DNA of 64,000 nucleotides from Bolinopsis microptera. Its lineage: Eukaryota > Ctenophora > Tentaculata > Lobata > Bolinopsidae. Positions 46,721 to 59,300 of this stretch are shown here, in pieces; positions within the stretch are counted from its first letter, which is position 1, and the number at the start of each line of letters is the position of its first letter. The DNA is taken from assembly GCF_026151205.1 (NCBI RefSeq), contig NC_087083.1:5248460-5312459 (forward strand). The letters run 5' to 3'. Made by a program: the position numbers and the translations under genes. The notes under the pieces were generated by a model. It saw nothing but the letters and a program-made list of their open reading frames with translations. It was not told where the DNA came from and searched no databases.

Positions 46721-48199
46721 GTAAATAAGGCCAAGGGACTGCCAGTAGATTTTCCGATATAAGTTGGGTTCAAAAAAGGGATTGGAAAAATTTTCGGGAA
46801 TTTTTTTGAGGGATGTCGAATTCTAGCAGTGATGAATGTCAAGTTGGGTGTGCAGTTATGTCAGTAATAAAGAAAAACATAACGGTTATCTTTGATTTTT
46901 GGAGGACTTCGCCGCTTCGATAAACTGTCTTTGCGCTGGATAAAATATCATCCCTCGATGCCTGTTAATGCTTATGATTGGAATATGCAAAAGTGAAGTT
47001 GCGTGATGGTAATAGACCTAATACAACATTATATTTAACATATTTGAATAAGTTGTTATTACAAGATATATTTGCGCGCGTAAATAAATTGCGCGCGAAA
47101 AAGTTAAAATTTTTACCACTTTTATGGATTTTTACCCGCGTTAAAACAGAAGGATTCAAAAAAATTTTATACCATCTTGTGCGGCAGTGTTTTAGCTATC
47201 TTTATGCAAGTTTTATCGACATGCCAACATAATTAACTTGTTCAAAATATCAAAAAACATGGTTTTTAAGGCCTATTTTTGCCCAATAATCGGTTTTTTG
47301 CGATTTTACCCGCGTAAACTTTGTATCACGTGGTGACCCCCACTGTCGCTTCACTATAGTGCGCGGCGGGTCATACAACGTATGACAACTTAAACTCAGT
47401 CTAATCATCTCGAAACCACTTTTAATCGATACTACGATCAAAAATACGTTTAGCAAAATGTATTAAGGGTTGACGGATGTTACTCGTCTAAATTTCTTCG
47501 AAGTAGCGCGCGCCGCTTTCTTCTCGAAACTGGCCCAAAGGCAAGTGCTACGAAGTAGCGCGCGCCGGGCCAGATCATTAACAATGGTCAATATTTGGGG
47601 CCTTAGCGTATCGAACAGACAATCCCCGTAAGAGCCTTTACTAATGTTTTTCTCACTCCAGCTGCAGTCTGGTAGTTGTAAGTTTACAACCTACCAGGAC
47701 GCGCGCCGAGTTGGACTCGTCGACGGAACAAATATTGTACGAGTATCAACCGTTAAGTAGATCGTTGAGATGCACCACTGTGCCTCACCGAGCTGTAAAG
47801 GATTGGCATCGTGAATCATGAATGGAAATTTAAAGTAGAAACAAATTCTTAGCTTGCTATTAAAACATGTGCTCCTTCATAAATATTATCATTATCGTGA
47901 TCAAACCCCTTATTTAAGGGCCTGCCAGTCTCTTTTGAAGTACGAATGAACATAATTTCTACCGTACGAGAATTGTTCAGAATTTTCTCTAAATACCTAT
48001 TTTTGAATTTTTTAAATCGGTGGTCCGGTTGTAGTGCGATGCGTTACTGTGCCGCGCCGCGCACTCAATGAGTCGAGATGCGTTACTGTGCCGCGCCGAG
48101 CTGAGATGAATTGACATCGTCAATTAAGTGGTCCGGAAGCGGAGTTATGGTTCAATCAAAATTGTTAGTTTAACACTGTTGCTTAGTTTAACACTAGCT
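46721..48199. other. Dispersed-repeat-rich stretch, no gene
   Basis: Contains GC-rich cores (GCGCGC near 47080 and 47510, CCGCGCCG near 48050). A block at 47395-47455 resembles 25170-25230 in direct orientation; another at 47675-47760 is the inverse of 25500-25590. GATGCGTTACTGTGCCGCG occurs twice (about 48038 and 48080). Open frames here are AT-biased and not convincing. Confidence 0.5.
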
Positions 48200-49315
48200 G
48201 CCGAGAAAGGGGCAAGTGCTTGGTTAACAGCACTACTTTTAAAAGAGTATGGATATCTGATTAGATGAATAAACAACATTTCTCGGACGCAATAGCTCTC
48301 AGATACAACATGAACTTAAAGGACTGCCCTAAGGCATGTACGTGTGGCCAGAAGTACTCAGCAAACCATGCGCTCATCTGCAAACTCGGTGGATATAATA
48401 ATACATATATACAATATATATAATATGTGTCACTGCGACACAACTCGCTGAGAGCACTAGAGCAGTGGCGTAACGAAAGGCCCTGCTGACCCCGCTGTGC
48501 AGGGGGAGGCGCCGTCTTAGGGGGGCGCCAAATCGTCGTTTGAATATGGGACAATTTCGAAAACTTAACTAAAGTACTAGCAAAACTGCGCGTTTTGCTC
48601 TAGATACACACTTTTTTAGAGATCTTACCGGCGTATTCTTTAAAATCACCTAATTTGTTCAATTTTAGGGAGGGACACCAAAAGGGGAGGGGGCGCCAAC
48701 AGGGGGGCGCTTTTTTCGGCAGGGGGGCGCCAACAGGCAACGTTACGCCACTGGCTGAGAGACACCTTTGCAGAACTAATGAGAACTGTGAAATGCAAGG
48801 ATGTGCAGACTGAGCCGGTTCTTCTTCCAGTTGATGGTCTAGAGTTACCAAAGGGAACAGTCCTAGGAGATCAAGCTAGGCTGGACATTTCTGCAAGATC
48901 GATTTGGAATGCTTCAGAGAGGGCATTTTTTGATGTAAGGGTATTTCATGCCCCAGCCCCCTCCAATGCAAGCAAATCGATCCCAGCGATGTACCAGTCC
49001 CATGAAAATGAGAAAAAGCGATGTTACAACGCAAGGGTTCTTGAAGTGGAGAAAGGAAGCTTCAAACCTTTAGTTTTCTCGACTTCTGGTGGAATGGGTG
49101 GTGAAGCTGAAAGACTGGTTAAGAAGCTGGCCAGTAAGATGGAGTACCACGCTGGCCAGAGGTACTCGGATGCTGTAGGATACATTAGAAAGCGCCTTCG
49201 ATTTGAAATACTAAGAACAACAGTGATTTCTCTCCGTGGAGACAGAGGTGCAAAAAAAAACATTGTTGATATAAACAGTCTAGATCTTAACTTGGAGCCA
49301 CAAGGCCAAGGGTAA
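48200..49315 (+). pseudogene. Retroelement zinc-knuckle and PD-(D/E)XK-like module, interrupted
   Basis: Three segments of one decayed protein. 48200-48265: AEKGASAWLTALLLKEYGY, then a frameshift. 48265-48454: NKQHFSDAIALRY, a Cys-x-Cys...His...Cys knuckle (CTCGQKYSANHALIC) and RHNSLR, with one in-frame TAA inside an AT microsatellite. 48762-49315: DTFAELMRTVKCKDV, then ARLDI and AFFDVRV (acidic residues as in PD-(D/E)XK nucleases), HENEKKRCYNARV, PLVFSTSGGMG, ending at TAA. I recall this order as the C-terminal part of reverse-transcriptase-bearing elements of cnidarians and other invertebrates, but I cannot name the clade. No reverse transcriptase domain is seen upstream. Segments two and three join exactly if the inserted element and one 8-bp duplication are removed. 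Confidence 0.75.
48455..48753. mobile_element. MITE with CAGTGGCGTAACG ends and 8-bp TSD
   Basis: Terminal repeats CAGTGGCGTAACG (from 48463) and CGTTACGCCACTG (to 48753). The 8-bp duplication GCTGAGAG lies at 48447-48454 and 48754-48761 and is confirmed by the interrupted reading frame. An 8-bp TSD and CA...TG ends fit the hAT superfamily. Oddly, eight extra bases (CACTAGAG) separate the left TSD from the repeat. The interior is rich in GGGGGCGCC. A remnant of the same family is at 19512. Confidence 0.85.
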
Positions 49316-50385
49316 TTTTTGATTTTTTAGGAAACTTTTTAAATTCTACATCGATAGAATAATACTGAATATTATAGGTACTGATCATGATTGGTAGTAC
49401 TCTCGAGAAATTATGTAGTGTTGTTAGTGTACGTGTTGTTAGTTAATTTAACCCACACTGATTTTCCCTAAGAAGACACTCCATTCCAACATCCAGCTTC
49501 TTAAGAAGAACCATTTGAAACCAACCATTAGATGCTTAATCTAAGACTAACATACATGTGGATCGAGGAATAGACAACTTTTGTCTTCTTACATCATTCA
49601 CCTATATAATGACTGATATGCTGAATTTGGGCACTCGGGACATGATTAAATGTAAACAGTACAGAGTTTAGGCCTTCTTTTAACTGATTTATGGTGTCTT
49701 GAATCTAAAAGTCAATGAGGTGACTGAAAAAGAGAACTGAAATTTCGATACTTATTTGATCAAATAAAAATAAACAAATTTCTAGCTGATATATGTGTGA
49801 CTTTTTGCTGATAGCTGGCACACAGACATGTAGGAATTAGTTTAAAGACACAGCCAAACATTATCTTGTCAATTAAAAAACACATTAAAAACACGCCTTG
49901 ATCTTTTTAATATTTTGACAAGAACCATTAATAGAGCAGATATCAAAATGAATATTTGCTGAATTCTGTCACCTACTGGAATTGCTAATGATGACTAAAA
50001 TGCTGAAAACAGTTACTCACTTCTATCGATAATCAGTGTAATGGGAACGATTTTTGAGCAAAATGTAACGAAATTGATGAGATTAGTCATTTGGAGGTTA
50101 AAATGGTTCATATTCTGCTTGAGCCTGGAACTTCGTTTTTTCAAGTTACAACTGCTGAATATTTTCACTTCATCTTATGTACATTGTTCAAATGTGTGGT
50201 TGCACTTTAAAAAGTATTTTGACTTTTTCCTCATTTTGTGCACTCTACTTTGAAAAAGGTAAAATCTGCAAAACAGTGTCACTTTAAAAAAACGTGTCCT
50301 TTGACCACCGACAAACTTTCACCCTGCGACCACGGGTTTTCTAGTGTAATATAATTTCAACATCATTATAGCTAGGATAAAAGTC
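49316..50385. other. Upstream flank of the CACTA transposase gene
   Basis: AT-rich; no gene recognised. Upstream exons of the transposase could lie here, but I could not place one. No CACTA-type terminus was found. Confidence 0.4.
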
Positions 50386-53300
50386 ATGGACTCAGATAAT
50401 TGTGAGAGCTTGGATGATCATAGTGATTCTGAGGATCATAGTGATTCTGAGGATAGTGATTCTGACGATCATAGTGATTCTGAGGGAGAGATGAACGTTG
50501 ATGTACAAGAGGATGAGATTGAGTATACTTTTGGCTTCTTTGAGAAACTTTTGGGTGTGCTTTCTCTTACTGTGAGGGACAACTTGTCGCATACTGCTGT
50601 TGACAAGCTGCTTCATTCGACGGAATTGTATAAAGGTGTAAATTTGGAATACAAAGAGCTTGAATCAGTATACCAGATGCGGAGATACATTGATAGAAAC
50701 ATGCTACGTCCTAATGTTTATTATCTTTGTCCTTCCTCAAACTGCCTTGGGTCATACCTGGAAGAAAGTGTTCCAAACAGTTGCACCCAAGAGGATTGCA
50801 ATGAACTGTTGGTAATAGAAGAGCTTAGAAAGAAGGGACAGTACTTTCTTTACACACCTTTGGCAACCCAAATCAAACAGATTCTTGAGATTGTAGAAAT
50901 GGAGAAAGTTATGAGCGACTATCTGGATGGAGCTGTGCTTCAAGGAATGCAATCTTATCCTAACAGCCTGAGAAACATCTTCTCATCAAAAAGGTCAGTT
51001 CCAAAATAAAGGCAAGACTAGGTGGTAAGGTGGTAGGAGGTCAACCTTGAATCGTCATTCTCGACTACAAATATACAATAATGATTTTTTGACAATAGTT
51101 CTATTATTTCTAGTGATCATCAGTTACCTCTTCTGCTAAGTTTTGTTTTTCACTATGTCTAGCACCCTGGCCCTAGGGTGACCAAGAGTCAGGTGAAAGT
51201 TTGGTATTAAGTTGATTTGTTCCAAAATTTCATTAAGCTGACTGAGGAATTAATTATTAATTATCCGAATTAATTACAGCATCTGTCTTAAGGCTTATAT
51301 AGTGGTACTGAGTCAAAATCATGTGCTCAACAACTGGTTTGCGATATTGTGTAGGAAAGAATTAGATCTAATGACTTTTATGTAGATGTGTATTTTATTT
51401 ATCTTTTAGATTACGCACGCACGGCGCACGCACTCATTCAAAGTGTTGGCAGGGCGTATATAAAATTTAAGTTTTTCTCTGCTATTTAAAGCAATTTCTT
51501 GGCTAAAAATAGAAAAGCTGATTTACCGCATACCCCGATTTATGATGCTACTTTCCTTTTCCAAAAAGTGTGGTAAATTTGGGTTTTCCAGTAAGAAACC
51601 AAAACATTTTACACATGTGTCATTCGTAAAAATCTTTTAACCCAGTTATATACTGCATTGTCTATCTTGTGGTTTTATAACCCAAATCTTCATTCCAGGT
51701 ACCAGGAACTGAAATTGTTGGATGGTAGAGAGAAGTTTGACCCAAGATACAACCTCCTTACTTTAAGTCTCAACTTAGATGGTGTTGAAACCGCAAAATC
51801 TGCCAGTAACTCGCTTTACCCAGTGCAGGTATTATTATTGAATAATTATTGTTTCAAAACTGATATTCCTTGAACATACTCTTCAACAGAGGGTTCCAGG
51901 TGATGCAGGTTTGAATCATCAGTGATTACCCTCCGCCGTGTTCAAGGTCCCGGAAGTGCTTCTGGACAGCTTGACATGGATGGAAGTTGCAGTTTCTAAT
52001 TTCCCATCGAGGCAAACTCTTCAGAAACGAGTTCATTACAGCTTTTTCAAAATGAACTATAATAGTACCAGTGTCTTCCGGACAGTGCTGGATCTGGGCC
52101 GCAAGGAACTGTCCAGTGTCCAATTATGTGTCGGAAGAACGGGATTTCAATTATTTTTGCGGATATGTTGGATATAATTTATAAATGCTAGGCCCGGCCT
52201 GGAGAGCAGTGCTCTACTTTTCCATGACAGAGTAGTTTGTGGGAGCTCATGCGACAGGAAAGGAGTTGTAATTCTGACATTTTAGTCAGTTTCAAGTATG
52301 TAGACACTGCACTATAACTTAATAACTATTGAGTAGTGATGCCTCACTACCGGAACCACAGACACGAGCCGGGAAACTTTCCTGAAAAATAGCAAGGGTT
52401 CTCACCTGTACCCTACAAGCTCTTGCACATTGCTATCAGTCGTAGTTCGTACCATAGTGCAAAATTTCGACTTTCCTCATTAAATCATAAACTTTATTAG
52501 GTCTAAGTAATGTACACTTTGTAGCCGATTTCGTCTGTATCATTAGGATTTGAGTTGCTCAGGCTTTTTTATAATCAGAAATTTTATGTTAAAATTTGTA
52601 CCTAACTTAGGTTAATTTGTCAGTAATTCAAGGAAGCAAATGAGTGATATGAAAATTAGCCCGTAAAATTTGCTTCAAAGCTTGTTAGTACTTTGCATTA
52701 GTAATATTACATAAATTTAAAATCTTACATTAATCTCATGGTCAAATTTTTCAAGAATATCTACTATATTCTAAAACTAGTTGATAAAACTTTTGGTGAA
52801 GAACTAAATTCCAGAAGGGAAGCCATCGAAATCGTCAAGTTTATTGATAGTCACGCCATTGCTCATGCTAGTGCCACCATACCAACCGTCAATATAATAC
52901 TGCGATGCTCTATTAATGTTTTATAGTTATTCAAGTTCCTAGCAATACAAACTTAAAGATTAAAAAAGATTATAACTTAATGATAGAGGATCACGTAGTC
53001 ACAATGCCCGTAGTATTGAGGCCTGACTGTATGTAAGTGTGTAGTGTTGCCTGTTGCCAGGCCCCTCTTTGGTACGGTTCAGTACTTCGATGCAATTGTT
53101 AAAATTAAAAAAGGGGGGTAAGCTGGTAAACTGGTACTATTTTTGAAGGAAAAGGGGGTGGGTGTGGGGGTCTAGGCTGGTCTCCAGGGCAACTTTCGAA
53201 AAGTACCATGATACTTTTTTGTAATTTTGTTTCATCAAAAAAGTACCTGCACCCCCCCCCCCCCCCCCCCCCCCTCCGGTTATTGCACTCGGTTTCGTCT

Positions 53301-56300
53301 AAAGCGGTTATTTTGTGATCGTAATTTGTACATGTTATGCCTCGTGCAATTACTTGACAATTGTGCGTATAATTGTTATCACTCATGCAATGAGGCAGAT
53401 AGATTCACATAGATTGATACTTATCAATCACAGGTGATCATCAATGAAATGCCGGAGTATGTGAGGCGTAAATTGATCCTCTGCCCTGAGCTGTTTTTGA
53501 AAAACAAATCAAACGACATCGACTTCAACCATCTTGTTTTGAAACCGTTGGTACTGGAGTTGCGCAAATTGAACGAGGAAGGAGTGGAGTGGTACTCCAG
53601 TTTATTGAAGCGCAGTGTTAGGACTCGTGTGCTGGCGTTTTCAATGAATGCAGACTCAGTGATGAAGCCTGAGCTTATCTGCATTCCAGGTAAGATGCTC
53701 CCATATCAGAGGGTTTGTAGCCTGTGCAGTTTCTCCTTATTCCCGTCAATCCTAATTTTTTTGGTCATTACTTAGATTGAGTCCCACTTTTTTTTCTTGG
53801 AAGTTAGTCGGACAGTCTGTATTATTTGTTTCGGCTTCCTACCTACCGACATGCAATATAATGCATTATTTGTAACGTTTATCCAACCCGACAGAGGTTT
53901 CATTAATATTTCAGTTCATTTTAATTTTCCCCTAAATTCGATCTAGAAAATTCCGCCAATTGGCTTTTATTATGATAAAACGGGATACAGATTTTAACGT
54001 GGCACAATCGGCGTATCGTAGACACTAGACAGACTACTAAAAAGGCGTGTGTCAATAGAAGTTATTTCCTATCGTAGTATAGTATTCATTATAGCTTTTT
54101 GGATCTTTTGCTCTTTTGTAACATAGAGATTTCAGAGGTTCTTATCACTCCACATTGCAATGTAATGCTCTGATTAATCATTCCTTCAGTTTCCAAAGAT
54201 CTGGTTAAATTCAACCCCTTAGGTCACGCTGGAAAATACAGTTGTCCGGTATGTACTAAACAAGGAAAGTCTACCACGATGGGGAAAGGGAGTACAACAG
54301 GTAGATATGATGTTATTATGTAATATGTATATATATATAGTATATATACAGGCTATTCAATCGATTAAAGGACCAGTTAACTGAAAAAAAAGTTATCCTC
54401 ATATTTTGACAGATTGTGACAAATAGCAAACTAAGCAACGAGTCGAAATTCCTAAATCTCTAACTGCTCTCTAACGCGTGTAATTAGCGTTTGTATTATT
54501 TTGGCGATGACGTCATAAAGTCCCTTGCGCGCACTGAGTAGCTCGTGAGACTGTATTTTACAGGTAGAAAATGGACATAATACAATGTTTCTCCCCCAAA
54601 TAACTCGAAAAGTAAGTATTTTAGGGTACATGTTGCTTCATAAGTTGTATATAAACATGGCCATTCTGCACAATTTGCACTCATTCAAAAATCTGTAGGG
54701 CCTTCATAGCCCAATTTACGAGATGCCCATATTTTAGCAAGATTTCTGGAACCGAAAATCAGTTTTTCGCCAATAACTGAAAAAGTAAGCACTTTAAGGC
54801 ATATGTTTGTTCGTAAGTCATATATTAATATGCTAATTGCGGTTCTTTTGCACCCTGTCTAAAGACTCTATCACGATCCTATCAAAAATGGGCTCAGCAC
54901 CACGCCCAAAATGGTTTTTGGCAAATTTCTCGAAAAGTAAGGATTTTAGGCCATGTGTTGCTCAGTAACTCCTATATAAACATGCATATGCCGCTTGGTT
55001 TAAGCCTATTTAGAAGTCTCTACGACCTTCAGAAGCAAGGGGTCGGTTACGTTGTTGGGTCAATATGGGCGTGGCCCTCCTGGGTTTTCTCCACGGTCAA
55101 AAAATGTCTCCAAACGAAAATCGTTTATTCATACCTTCAGGAAGGTCTGTGCAAAGTTTCGTGAGTATTTGAACATTTGCAGGTTCATTTCCATAAATGT
55201 CCATAAATGACTGGACTACACAACTTTAGAGTTAACTTTAGAGAAACTCTTAAGTCATTTATCTCAAATTAAGCTGTTAGTGTCCATGATCAACCTGTGG
55301 CGACAATGTTTAACGTGAAATGTAAAAATCAGGAGTAATATAAAAAGTGTATTTTTAGATTAAAGTGCTAGCTCATAGTTTTAGAATTGTATAGATTAAC
55401 GTTGGTCGTTTAGCCATCTAACAATCGATCGTGCCGTAATATATGGCCAGAGAATAATAGGGTCTTGGAAATTCTATAGTTGTTCAGTGGGTTGATTGAC
55501 TGAACACGTTTGCACTTGGTATTTAAACTTACCAGTAGTTTATTTATGTTATGTACCGATGATAATGCAATTAGGATAACAACTAGGTAAGCCGTAAGTC
55601 TAATTCAAAACACACCGCACACCGTACACACCAATCAGTATTACTATTTGGTAGACCGGGTATTTTGGCGGGAATTCTGTTCCCACGGCACTGTTCTGAT
55701 AGAAGCTACTTCTACTAATAATCCCAGAGGAACGGCCGTAAAGTAGCCAGACTTCTTGTCTCCTGTACTGGCTGACACATGTGGATTAAAGTTAGAAATT
55801 CCGCTATGATATAAATATAATTGCTCTCGGAATTGAACAAACTCCTACTTATCTAGATCCTTTCTAAACTCGTTAGAGTTTCATGGACTGGGGAAAAAAA
55901 TCGGTACAGTCTCCCTGCTTGTGTAATTAAGCAATGAAAACAATCCAAAATTATCACATTATATGACATAAGTTGTAATAGCAGAAACTTTCTAACCGTA
56001 CATTCACCCGCCACTGTTCAAGAAATTATGTCACTGTTTAAAATCATGACGTGAGCACTGTACATACAATCAGCTATTCCTTTAGTTAGGATGATAGCCA
56101 AAACTATAAGGATTTTGGAGAACTAGGGTAATAGTCATAATTCTAAAATTTGAGTGAGTTACACTTGTTTTATTGACGATGATAAACATTTGCAATGTAT
56201 TACGCTATGCAAGCGCGCACTGAGGGACTTTATGACGTCACGACGCCACAGCTTATTATTGCAATAACACGCGTTACACGTACGCTAGAGAATTGGTTCT

Positions 56301-59300
56301 TTCGGCGATACGATTCTTTACCAGTTTGTCACAGCTGATTTAAATCTTAGCCAAATTGGAGACTACAAATTTTTCAGTTAACTGGTCCTTTAAGTCGGTA
56401 AACTGGGCTTTTAGGTACAACACCGACAGGCTATAAGCCGGCTTATGACCGGCTATAAGCCACTGTAATGTCTAGCTAAGCGACGGCTATAAGCCGGCTT
56501 ATAACCATTTTGGGGGCAAAAGTGCTTATAGCCGGCTATAAGATACTGAGGCATTTTGAACGACTTTAAGCTCGATTATAATATCCTAACGGTGTTGTAC
56601 CAATTCGGTAGTGTGGCAAAGCACGGTCAACGCACGGTTAAGGCACGGTTAAAGCACAGTTAAGGCACGGTTAAGGCACAAGGGTTACATAAGGCACGGT
56701 TCTTAAGGCACGGTTAACGCACGTTAGCTGTACATATGCTGTTTGGGGCTGGCAAGCCCCTTAGCATAGATTCAACGTAGGTTTTACTTCGTTAATATGT
56801 TCAAGATATGTCTTTATTATCAGTGTTGTGACAGTGCTGCCAAAAATCAGTTTCAAAAATAGTTTATAGCATTTTCTCAAAATATCACACCATGTTTAAA
56901 AGTAAGACTCAACGTTGACTCATGATTGACCGAGGTAACTGTGCAAACGTTTTGTCTTGTTTCTCGGCCTGTGTTGGCCCAATTCGGATACTTCTGCCTA
57001 ATATGAGTTGCCTATCATACTCATTCGAGGAATCAGTGAAATGGAACAAATTCTTAGCTCATTTTTGAATGAACATCGTTCATTTTGGGTATTTTGGCTT
57101 TTTGGGTATTTTAGTGCTCAAATCGAAATGTCATGGTGTGCAATGTGCATTGTCTTTTGAAGCTTAACTTACACCAAAACTGAAAAAATGGGACATCTAG
57201 ATTCTCAGATATCCGAGATATAGAGATATAGGACATAAAGTAATAATTCGTTACAGTGAGATCACCTGTTTAGGTGGCAAGCGAAACGCAGCATGGGAAC
57301 CTTATTAACTGCGTAATTACGCAATCTTGTCATGTTATGGTGTCTTATCAAGCAGCAACCTTATCAATTTTGCTCACGAGCTTCACAAAACACTCCGTTG
57401 TTTCAACTTCGTTTTGCAATCAATATTTTCAGTTTTGCAATCAAAATTTTCAGTTTTGCAATCAATATTTTCGCACAGTTTTGCAATCAATATTTTCGCT
57501 TGTGAGTTGATATCAGTTGTCTCTTATCAGTAAATAGGTAATTGCACTGCCTTTTACTGTGCAGCTTTGCTATACACGAAGTATACACAATATGGAATTT
57601 TCGGTCAGTACTCTTCACGAAATGGAGAAACAGATTGAGGACTTATCAGACTCGGTTTTAGCGAAACTTAATTGCAGGAAACTAGAGGACCTCACTCATG
57701 ACTTGTTCAAGCCAAAAGGCGTGACAAAGGATGTAATAACCGAAATAGTTTTGAAGATGGGGTCTATAATATGTAAATCGAGAACTGTTTTGAGATCAGC
57801 AGCAGAGACGCTTGACCAACAGAAATCAGAACAGATAAAAACTCAGAACGAGCTCATCCAATGCAAATCTGGTAAACTAGCTTCAGTGAAGGAGACAGTG
57901 AAAACAGAAATGAAACTGTTTACAGATGTTGTGAAGAATAACAGCGTAGCTAATGATATCTCTCCAGCTAAAATCAAAATGGCTGTGAAATCGGCGATTA
58001 CAGAAGATGATCGGTCGAAAAACTTTATCATCTTCGGGGCCCCAGAACAGCTCGAATGTGAAGAGCAAGAAATGAACGAACGGGATCTCGTGGGTGATAT
58101 TTGGGGTTTTATGAAGTTCATTGGAAGGCCGACCATAACAAACATTGAGAGAGTGGGAGTAAAGAAGTCTGACAGCCCGGGGATGATGCAACGTCAATTA
58201 ATGTCAGTATTCCATAAAAACCCCAAACTGACATTGACATTAATTGACATTAATTGACATTAATTGACATTAATTGACATTAATTTGTCTAGAAATTTGA
58301 GATTATCATTATTCGATAAATATTCAAGATATTCACGTCTATGTAAGTTAGACCGGTTCAAAAAAACAAAATGTCCTTGAATAATTATGAGTATGTTCTT
58401 ATCTGTTGATCCTTAGGTTCAAAGACCACCAAAAAAATTTCAGCTTCCAACTCTTCCATCTTCGGTCCCCACCGGCCACGCCCATATTTTATTGGTTTCT
58501 TATACAGGTAAAATATCTAGAATCGGCTTTTTTAGTATGAAGGAGTAATGTTAGCTGTTTAAGATTCGTTATTCAAAATAAATGTCATGAAGGCATTTCG
58601 TTTAATGTGGGTTTTAAGTTCTGATGATGTTGAGAACCACGCCCTTGGATGGCCACGCCCATTTAAGAAAATTAAATTTCGGAAAACCGTATTATTTTAG
58701 TTTTATTGTTTAATGATCTGAATTTTTTCACATTTCACATTTCCATATGTGATAGTAGTGAATAAATTGATGATATAAACGTTCTAAAGTGCTAAAAATA
58801 TGGTAGAACTACATAATCTCTGATCGAAAAATATCGTGTCAATTAATGTCAGTATTCCAAAATTTTGCAAAACTGACATTGACATTAATTGACATTAATT
58901 GACATTAATTGACATTAATTGACATTAATTGACGTTGCATCACCCCCGACAGCCCTCGATCACGGCCGATAAAAGTTACTTTGCGAGATCCTGAAATTGT
59001 ACGTGAATTTCTGAGCAGAGCAAAAGTCTTGAAATCGGTTGATGTGGCAGACTACAATTTCAACTACAACAAACTCTACTTATCTCCAGACAGGTCGCAG
59101 GATGAGCGAATCTCTCGCCAAAAGCTCGTACAGGAAATGAAAGAGCGAATCAAGAAGGACCCGAGCAAGAAATATTACATAAAAAACAACAAAGTTTGTG
59201 TCGCTGAGTGACTAATTATTTGATAAAGTCAAGCATTTGTGTATGTGTGTGACGTTAATTTCATGGAGTTAAAACTTTTTGTATAACTGAGAACAGAGGT

